This document shows positions 6,175 to 11,017 of a stretch of 11,017 nucleotides of DNA, in pieces. The number at the start of each line of letters is the position of its first letter. Within the stretch, counting starts at the first letter, position 1. Below the pieces are notes generated by a model. The model did no database searches. It had not been told where the DNA came from and saw nothing but the letters and a program-made list of their open reading frames with translations. A program made the position numbers and the translations under genes. Source of the DNA: an uncultured Alphaproteobacteria bacterium. GTDB lineage: Bacteria > Pseudomonadota > Alphaproteobacteria > RF32 > CAG-239. Location of the stretch: assembly GCA_944391355.1 (NCBI GenBank), contig CALXTG010000129.1, positions 1-11,017 on the forward strand. Reading direction: 5' to 3'.

Positions 6175-7140
6175 ATGACAGAAGTTAGCGATGAATTCAA
6201 AAATCAGGCCTTATTTGATTTAAAGCTTAAATATGATTTGCAGAAACAAGCCAACATTGCCGCCAATAAAGGGCAAGAATTCGAAATGGCCGCTCAAAGA
6301 AATGAACTTAACGCAAGCCTGCTAAAAACTGAAGCTTCTTTACAAGCAAAACGAACCAAGGCTCTGGCTATGGTTGAAACTGAATTAAATCTGATATCAG
6401 ATCCTCAGGTAAAAAAACAGGCCGAAGCCTATTTAGACAGCCTTTTTGCCAAACCGATTGACGGTGCCGGCCCGATGGATTCTCTCAGCAAACAAGAACA
6501 AGCAATCAAGAGCGCCGAAAAAAAAGCCGCAAAAATTGATATCGATGGTTCTAAAAAATCATTATGGGGAAAACTTAAAAACAAAGCCAATAATTTTCTC
6601 AAACCTCACAACCCCAAACGGCGTATCGAAGAAGCCCTTGCCAAATTACAAATTGAAATGGCTACTAACGCACCGACCTACAACAATCTCCGGGATGAAG
6701 CCCGCCGCCACGGCAGTCTGTCCGGTATTGAGATCATTAAAACCAACAATAGTATCAAAAGAGAACTCAACTCAGCGGCTGCGGACCGGCAATATCAAAG
6801 CGAAAAAATTCGCGAAAACGGACAAGTATATTTTCAAGAGCAACAAAAAGCCGAAGCTCAAATGGAAGCCCGTCTTGAAGTCAGAGATAATGCCGCCAAA
6901 GAAATTGAACTGCGCAGCGCCGCCCGCGAAGGCATCGGGATTAAAGACATTAATGCCAACAGCGGCGTCGACAAGCTGGCTGACCGCGCCAAAGCCATGG
7001 AAGGCATGACACCTCAACAGCGGCTGGCTTTTCGCATGAAAGAATTGCGCGGAACCAAAAAAGAAACTGCCCAGCCGGTGGTTAAAAGAGAACTCGACAG
7101 CAATATAATGAGTCAAAAACTGAATAATCAGCGGCAATAG
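6175..7140 (+). CDS. Hypothetical lysine/glutamine-rich helical protein in the hpf/ptsN position
   Basis: I do not recognise this 321-aa protein. It is hydrophilic, with no signal peptide, no membrane segment, no cysteine and one tryptophan (W131). Long stretches rich in K, E, Q, A and N look helical or coiled coil: about 7-72, 103-120 and 185-260. A glycine/proline break lies at 94-100 (PIDGAGP), and a basic patch WGKLKNKANNFLKPHNPKRR at 131-150. The C-terminal part contains MTPQQRLAFRMKELRG and a polar Q/N-rich end. The ATG has a strong AAGGAG site 7 nt upstream. A 134-bp gap separates it from rpoN, and it ends at a strong hairpin terminator, so it may be its own transcription unit. Codon use looks more AT-rich at its 5' end than in the upstream operon. 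It could be a structural or scaffold protein, or a secreted effector without a classical signal; nothing in the sequence decides this. Confidence 0.8.
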   Translation: MTEVSDEFKNQALFDLKLKYDLQKQANIAANKGQEFEMAAQRNELNASLLKTEASLQAKRTKALAMVETELNLISDPQVKKQAEAYLDSLFAKPIDGAGPMDSLSKQEQAIKSAEKKAAKIDIDGSKKSLWGKLKNKANNFLKPHNPKRRIEEALAKLQIEMATNAPTYNNLRDEARRHGSLSGIEIIKTNNSIKRELNSAAADRQYQSEKIRENGQVYFQEQQKAEAQMEARLEVRDNAAKEIELRSAAREGIGIKDINANSGVDKLADRAKAMEGMTPQQRLAFRMKELRGTKKETAQPVVKRELDSNIMSQKLNNQRQ

Positions 7141-7150
7141 GCCGACAATA

Positions 7151-7176
7151 AAAAGGGCTTCTTACGAAGCCCTTTT
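7151..7176. terminator. Bidirectional rho-independent terminator
   Basis: A perfect 11-bp stem, AAAAGGGCTTC and GAAGCCCTTTT, with a TTAC loop sits between the stop of the hypothetical gene (7140) and the stop of the convergent lipoprotein gene (7179). T-rich sequence follows the hairpin on both strands (CTTT on plus, TATTG on minus), so it can end both transcripts. Confidence 0.9.
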
Positions 7177-7178
7177 CT

Positions 7179-8951
7179 TTACTTCAAGATACAGTCATCA
7201 CCGCCGCGGCGGATTTCGTTGCACAAACCGGCCATGCCGCCCTGCGCATTCCGAACCTGCAAGCGATAAAGGACTTTATCTCCCGACTTAACCGCTTCAA
7301 TATGCGGCCGGTGCGCTTTTAAACCGCTGTAACGGCTGCTCAGCGACTGCCAGTCTTTTTCGGCATTCACCCGTTCCGAATAAGCCCCCAGCTGCATAAT
7401 TTTATAATTGTCATAAACCGGAGAATAAGCTGCAGCCGGACGGACCGAACGATCTGCCGAAACAGCGGCGGTTTTGCCGTCCACCAGTTTTTCCAGCCAG
7501 TTATCCTGCTTGGCCCAGTCATTTTTCACCGCCGTTTTTTCAGGCTGCGGAGCTCTTTTGACGGCCGCCAGCATTTCGACCATATCCTGGTTGAAACCTT
7601 GTTTCAATGTCGTTTCGATATCTTTAATCGTCCCTTTTAACAATGTCCGCGTAAAGGGCGAAAATCCCGCATAGAAATACAGCGAGCGCAGCGCGACCGC
7701 CCGTTCGGCAATAATCTGGCTCTGACGTAACTGCAAAGAAAATATTTCCAGCTGTTTATTTAAAACCGCAATTTTATTTTTATAATCCTGGCGCTGTTTT
7801 TGCAGTTCACGCAGCTCTTTATCATAAACTTTCAGCTGCCGCATGATATTTTCGTTATCCAAATCGGCCAGCAATACAATATTATAAGCGACTTCTATCT
7901 GGGCAAAAATTGCGATTCCCAGTTCGTCAAAAGCCTCTTTGCGGCGTTTTTGTTTTTCTTCGGGTTTATTACTGCGCCGATAAGCTGCCGCCTTATCAAC
8001 CAGACTCTCGGCGATTTTTTCGGCACGCTGCTCAAGCTTGTCGGCATAACGGGGATTGTTTATATCCAGGCCGTTCACCTCCAGCCGGGAGATTTCCGGA
8101 TATTTCAGCCCGGCATTATGTTCAACGGCGGCATAATCGTAAAAGACGCCGAAATCTTTGGCAATGGCAAATTCATTGCGATTCCGCACCGCCGCATTTT
8201 GAAATAATTTCAAACCGGTCTTGCGGTCAAAATCTTCCAGTTCATAAAAGCGGCGCCCTTCAAGCTTTATGTCTTTATCCTCAACCTTAACCAAACCGGC
8301 ATACTCAACCTCGTTAAAAATAAGCGCGTTCTTCAGCTCATTAAGCTTCAGCAGCACAACCTCCAGATTCTTTTTATATTCGGTTTCCGAAGCGCTGAGA
8401 CCGCCGTTGCGTTCTTCTTTGGCTTTCAGCTCTTTAAGAATCTTCTGTTCACGGTCGGTTACTCTTTTAATCTCTTTGATTTTTTTCTCGGCAAACAACG
8501 TGTTCTTATGCGCCTGAATAGCCGCTAAAGCCAAATTCTGCGCTGACTTTGCATAAAAATTATTCTCATTATACGCCGGATTGCCGCTGAGCGCGGAGAT
8601 TGCGTAAATTACCGAAAAATCCAGGATTCTCATTGAATCATAAAGCGGATTCTCCGGCCCTGCCTTAACATTCAGCACATTACGGATAATATCCCGCGGC
8701 GTCAGATTGGGATTCTGATCGAAAATCTTTTTGTTCATATTCTGCGCGGCTGCGTCAACATTGTATTTAGCGGCCCGCGCCATAGAAGTATACACATCCG
8801 CCTTCCCCTTTAACGGTTCGGGATTCATGGCAAAAACCAGTTCCTCGACTTCAACCTTATTATCTTCAGGAACGGCTGATTTCCCTGCGCAGGAAGCAAC
8901 TGTCAACACAACGGCGGCGGCGCCCAAAACTTTTATCAGCGGATTTTTCAT
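7179..8951 (-). CDS. Lipoprotein with TolC-like helical region and C-terminal SPOR domain
   Basis: A 590-aa predicted outer-membrane lipoprotein. From the ATG at 8951 it begins MKNPLIKVLGAAAVVLTVAS and then Cys21, a signal peptide with lipobox VASC. The +2 residue is Ala, so there is no inner-membrane retention signal. Residues 516-590 form a SPOR domain (YKIMQLGAYSERVNAEKDW through YRLQV, ending LCNEIRRGGDDC), which binds denuded peptidoglycan in known families. Between these lie two long helical blocks, about 127-220 and 330-430. The first contains GGLSASETEYKKNLEVVLL and ALIFNEVEYAGL, resembling the GxxS...L...A helices of TolC-family outer-membrane factors; the second has AQIEVAYNIVLLADLDNENI and a coiled coil near 366-425. 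TolC kinship is inference. No partner membrane-fusion protein or pump is nearby, so a role in envelope or division-site organisation is as likely as export. Frames from an ATG at 8957 and a TTG at 8984 are also open. Confidence 0.8.
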   Translation of the reverse strand: MKNPLIKVLGAAAVVLTVASCAGKSAVPEDNKVEVEELVFAMNPEPLKGKADVYTSMARAAKYNVDAAAQNMNKKIFDQNPNLTPRDIIRNVLNVKAGPENPLYDSMRILDFSVIYAISALSGNPAYNENNFYAKSAQNLALAAIQAHKNTLFAEKKIKEIKRVTDREQKILKELKAKEERNGGLSASETEYKKNLEVVLLKLNELKNALIFNEVEYAGLVKVEDKDIKLEGRRFYELEDFDRKTGLKLFQNAAVRNRNEFAIAKDFGVFYDYAAVEHNAGLKYPEISRLEVNGLDINNPRYADKLEQRAEKIAESLVDKAAAYRRSNKPEEKQKRRKEAFDELGIAIFAQIEVAYNIVLLADLDNENIMRQLKVYDKELRELQKQRQDYKNKIAVLNKQLEIFSLQLRQSQIIAERAVALRSLYFYAGFSPFTRTLLKGTIKDIETTLKQGFNQDMVEMLAAVKRAPQPEKTAVKNDWAKQDNWLEKLVDGKTAAVSADRSVRPAAAYSPVYDNYKIMQLGAYSERVNAEKDWQSLSSRYSGLKAHRPHIEAVKSGDKVLYRLQVRNAQGGMAGLCNEIRRGGDDCILK

Positions 8952-8960
8952 AGGCATTTT

Positions 8961-8963
8961 TCC
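8961..8963 (-). promoter_or_regulatory. Shine-Dalgarno core of the SPOR lipoprotein gene
   Basis: GGA (in ATGGAAAA on the minus strand) stands 9 nt from the ATG at 8951 but only 3 nt from the ATG at 8957. The spacing favours 8951, which also gives the compact lipoprotein signal peptide MKNPLIK... The site is weak and the choice is not certain. Confidence 0.4.
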
Positions 8964-9031
8964 ATCTGTAACATTATGTAACAAGAATTTAAAAGCTTTT
9001 TACCAAAAAATTTGCTAATAGTAAACTAAAT

Positions 9032-9043
9032 TTAATGCATTAA
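9032..9043. promoter_or_regulatory. 12-bp palindrome upstream of the Gfo/Idh gene, possible operator
   Basis: TTAATGCATTAA is a perfect palindrome ending 19 bp before the ATG at 9063. Its core TAATGCATTA is identical to the palindrome before kdsD (1367-1376), at almost the same distance from the start codon. It lies in the 111-bp divergent region between the SPOR lipoprotein gene and the Gfo/Idh gene. No convincing -35/-10 pair for either gene is seen there. Confidence 0.3.
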
Positions 9044-9062
9044 CATTTTCAGAGGTTAAATT

Positions 9063-10076
9063 ATGAGCAACACCGTTAAAGTCGCCGTAATCGGCGCCGG
9101 TATGATGGGTAAAAACCACCTTAAAACATACAAATCAATGCCCGGCGTTGAACTTGTCGGCGTTTATGATATTTTTCCCGATGCCTGCAAAGCCGCTGCC
9201 GAAACTTTCGGCATCAAAGCCTTTGCTTCGCTGCAGGAAGTTGTTGATAACGTTGACGCCGTCAGCGTCGTTACCACTTCGGTTACTCACTGCGAAGTCG
9301 GTCTGTTTTTCTTAAACCGCGGCATTCATTGCCTGATTGAAAAACCGTTAGCCGCAACCGAAGAAGAATGCCGCAAGCTGATTAAAGCCGCCGCTGACCA
9401 TAACGCAACGCTGCTGGTCGGCCATATCGAACAATTTAACCCCGCCGTCGAACAGATGCACAAGCTGCTCTCCGACACTTCCAAGATCCGTTCTCTGACC
9501 GCACAGCGTATGTCGGCAGCCAGCGGACGTATCACCGACGTTGATGTTTCGATGGATCTGATGATTCATGATATGGAAATCATTTTATCACTGGTAAAAT
9601 CGCCGATTGCCAATGTTCAGGCCGCTTCGGTCAAAACCAAAGACAGCCCGATGGGCAAAGATTATATCACCGCTCTGCTGCAGTTTGAAAACGGCGCCAC
9701 CGCCAATCTGACCGCCAGCCGTATTACGCAGGCTCGTGTCCGCACCTTAACGGTTACAACCGACACCAACTACATTGATATGGACTTCATCAGCCAGAGC
9801 ATTAACGTTCATACTCAGGGACGCATGCCCTACGTCAATCAGGAGGAAATCCCCGATTGGATGCATTACGGCTTAAAAGGCAGCGTTGAACAGCTGTTTA
9901 TTCCCACCAACCAGCCGCTGACCGCCGAATTAACGCATTTTATCAATTGTGTTAACGGCAAAGAAACCCCGCGCATTACCGGCCAGAATGCTCTGGACGC
10001 TCTGCGGGTTATCTGGGAAATTCAGGACAAACTCGGTTTTTCTAACAACGAATATATGAGCTTAGCCGCCGAATAA
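9063..10076 (+). CDS. Gfo/Idh/MocA-family NAD(P)-dependent oxidoreductase, substrate unknown
   Basis: A 337-aa dehydrogenase. An N-terminal Rossmann domain (about 5-120) has the dinucleotide motif VIGAGMMGKNH (9-19) and the family EKP motif (93-95), whose lysine is catalytic in characterised members. GHIEQFNPAV (120-129) opens the C-terminal alpha/beta domain, which carries the DLMIHD motif with D165 and H169 at the active site. The family acts on sugars, sugar nucleotides and inositols. GHIExFNP is common in sugar-nucleotide members such as the UDP-GlcNAc 3-dehydrogenase GnnA used for amino-linked lipid A, but I cannot assign the substrate, and no aminotransferase partner (GnnB) is in view. 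The ATG has AGAGG 7 nt upstream. The stop overlaps the truA start (TAATG). Confidence 0.9.
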   Translation: MSNTVKVAVIGAGMMGKNHLKTYKSMPGVELVGVYDIFPDACKAAAETFGIKAFASLQEVVDNVDAVSVVTTSVTHCEVGLFFLNRGIHCLIEKPLAATEEECRKLIKAAADHNATLLVGHIEQFNPAVEQMHKLLSDTSKIRSLTAQRMSAASGRITDVDVSMDLMIHDMEIILSLVKSPIANVQAASVKTKDSPMGKDYITALLQFENGATANLTASRITQARVRTLTVTTDTNYIDMDFISQSINVHTQGRMPYVNQEEIPDWMHYGLKGSVEQLFIPTNQPLTAELTHFINCVNGKETPRITGQNALDALRVIWEIQDKLGFSNNEYMSLAAE

Positions 10077-10819
10077 TGACGCGCTACAAGCTCACGCTGG
10101 AATATGACGGAACCGATCTCTTGGGCTGGCAGCGGCAGTTGGACGGCCCGAGCGTTCAGGAATATCTGGAAAAAGCGGTTCTCGGTTTCAGCGGTCAAAA
10201 TGTTGAAATGACCGCCGCCGGACGAACCGATGCCGGTGTGCATGCCTTGGGGCAAGTCGCCCATTTTGATTTAGAAACCAAACTTGACGAATATCGCCTG
10301 CAACAGGCTTTCAGCGCCCATCTGCGGCAGCTGGAAGCCCCGGTTGCAGTTTTGCAGGTTGAAACGGCGGCGCCGGATTTTCATGCCCGTTTTTCCGCCA
10401 AAGGCCGTGGTTATATCTATCGGATTCTTAACCGGATTGCCCCGCCGGTTTTAAATAAGGATCGGGTTTGGTGGGTTCCCTACAATTTAGACATCAAAGC
10501 CATGCAGGAAGCTGCCGGATATTTGCTCGGACATCATGATTTCACCTCTTTCCGCGCCGCCGCCTGTCAGGCCAAATCGCCGTTAAAGACGCTTGACCGC
10601 CTGGATATCTGCCGACAAGGCGAAGAGATTATTTTTACTGTTGAAGCCCGTTCTTTTCTGCATCATCAGGTTCGCAACATGGTCGGCACCTTAAAAATGG
10701 TCGGCAACGGCAGCATCAAACCGAACGAAATTAAAAACATTCTGGAACAAAAAGACCGCAGCGCCGCCGGCCCTACCGCTCCCGCTTCGGGACTTTACCT
10801 CAGCAAAGTCATCTATTAA
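10076..10819 (+). CDS. truA: tRNA pseudouridine(38-40) synthase
   Basis: Isomerises uridines 38, 39 and 40 in the anticodon stem-loop of many tRNAs (EC 5.4.99.12). The 247-aa product has normal length and starts MTRYKLTLEYDGTDLLGWQR. The catalytic aspartate is D52 in AGRTDAGVHALGQVAHFD (48-65). Further family motifs are FHARFSAKGRGYIYRI, the HDFTSFRAAACQAKSP block, SFLHHQVRNMVGTL and the C-terminal APASGLYLSKVIY. The ATG overlaps the stop of the Gfo/Idh gene by one base and has no clear Shine-Dalgarno sequence, so it probably depends on translation of that gene. In many alphaproteobacteria truA follows fmt; that link is absent here. No clear terminator follows. Confidence 0.97.
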   Translation: MTRYKLTLEYDGTDLLGWQRQLDGPSVQEYLEKAVLGFSGQNVEMTAAGRTDAGVHALGQVAHFDLETKLDEYRLQQAFSAHLRQLEAPVAVLQVETAAPDFHARFSAKGRGYIYRILNRIAPPVLNKDRVWWVPYNLDIKAMQEAAGYLLGHHDFTSFRAAACQAKSPLKTLDRLDICRQGEEIIFTVEARSFLHHQVRNMVGTLKMVGNGSIKPNEIKNILEQKDRSAAGPTAPASGLYLSKVIY

Positions 10820-10898
10820 AAACTCAGACAAAATTTTTCCTTCTGCCCAACCTGTTTAGACAGAAAAAGAGGTTATGCTAAATCTTTGTTAACAGATA

Positions 10899-10927
10899 TT
10901 GATTAAAATGGGAAATTATGATAAGAT
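10899..10927 (+). promoter_or_regulatory. Sigma-70-type promoter with extended -10, reading out of the window
   Basis: TTGATT (10899-10904, 4 of 6 to consensus) is 17 bp from TAAGAT (10922-10927, 4 of 6). TGA sits directly before the -10, matching the extended TGn motif. Transcription would start near 10934 and run rightward through the palindrome at 10964-10986 to a gene beyond the window. Read by eye; unproven. Confidence 0.45.
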
Positions 10928-10963
10928 ATCTCTATTGTCATGGTTCGACTTATTTTTATCGTC

Positions 10964-10986
10964 ATTCTCCGGCTTGACCGGAGAAT
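10964..10986. repeat. REP-like palindrome (GTCATTCTCCGG type)
   Basis: Perfect 9-bp arms ATTCTCCGG and CCGGAGAAT flank a CTTGA loop, inside GTCATTCTCCGGCTTGACC...GAATCCAGG. Elements of this form are scattered through many alphaproteobacterial genomes and give rise to spurious peptides of the 'VIPRLDRGIQ' kind; here the plus strand reads VILRLDRRIQ. Only one copy is in the window, so dispersed repetition is inferred from knowledge of the family. It has no T-tract and is a poor terminator candidate for truA. Confidence 0.6.
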
Positions 10987-11017
10987 CCAGGTTAAATAAA
11001 TAAGCCTTATTGTTGAC

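Noticed and set aside
9032..9060. CtrA-like TTAA pairs upstream of the Gfo/Idh gene.
   Set aside because: The TTAA elements are spaced 4 and 12 bp apart, not the 7 bp required by the CtrA consensus.
10836..10870. Possible terminator after truA (TTCTG/CAGAA).
   Set aside because: A 5-bp stem with a 15-nt loop and no T-tract is not a credible rho-independent terminator.
10940..10999. A 19-codon ORF (ATG at 10940) containing VILRLDRRIQ.
   Set aside because: It is the known kind of spurious peptide read through a dispersed palindrome and has no ribosome site.

Overview
This window looks like chromosomal DNA from a Gram-negative alphaproteobacterium of moderate GC content. Four things suggest this: the gene order kdsD-lptC-lptA-lptB-rpoN, the style of the ribosomal proteins, a short palindrome at the right edge of the type that yields spurious 'VIPRLDRGIQ'-like peptides in alphaproteobacterial genomes, and a dense cluster of GANTC sites, the target of the alphaproteobacterial CcrM methylase. 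The species cannot be named from the sequence. There is no rRNA, tRNA, CRISPR array, transposase or phage gene.

Layout. Positions 1-1036 (minus strand) hold the head of the str operon: rpsL (S12), rpsG (S7) and the first 54 codons of fusA (EF-G), read leftward from a good sigma-70-type promoter at 1119-1147. A 357-bp intergenic region (1037-1393) separates it from a divergent operon. That region holds nine GANTC sites in 188 bp. Positions 1394-6040 (plus) are a tightly packed operon for lipopolysaccharide supply and export plus a sigma factor: kdsD (arabinose-5-phosphate isomerase, Kdo synthesis), lptC, lptA and lptB (LPS transport bridge and its ATPase), then rpoN (sigma-54). Junctions are 1-9 bp gaps or a TAATG overlap, so translational coupling is likely. 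The usual followers of rpoN, hpf and ptsN, are absent. In their place at 6175-7140 is a lysine/glutamine-rich, largely helical cytoplasmic protein that I do not recognise.

A bidirectional hairpin terminator at 7151-7176 ends that gene and the convergent gene at 7179-8951 (minus). The convergent gene encodes a large lipoprotein with long helical segments resembling TolC-type outer-membrane factors and a C-terminal SPOR (peptidoglycan-binding) domain. Divergent from it, 9063-10819 (plus) holds a Gfo/Idh/MocA-family dehydrogenase overlapped by one base with truA (tRNA pseudouridine synthase). The last 200 bp contain a promoter with an extended -10 reading out of the window and a REP-like palindrome.

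Overall this is mostly core-genome content with an envelope theme. I found no clearly new multi-gene system. The points most worth a second look are the GANTC cluster between rpsL and kdsD, a 10-bp palindrome shared by the upstream regions of kdsD and the Gfo/Idh gene, the TolC-like/SPOR lipoprotein, and the unknown gene in the hpf/ptsN slot.
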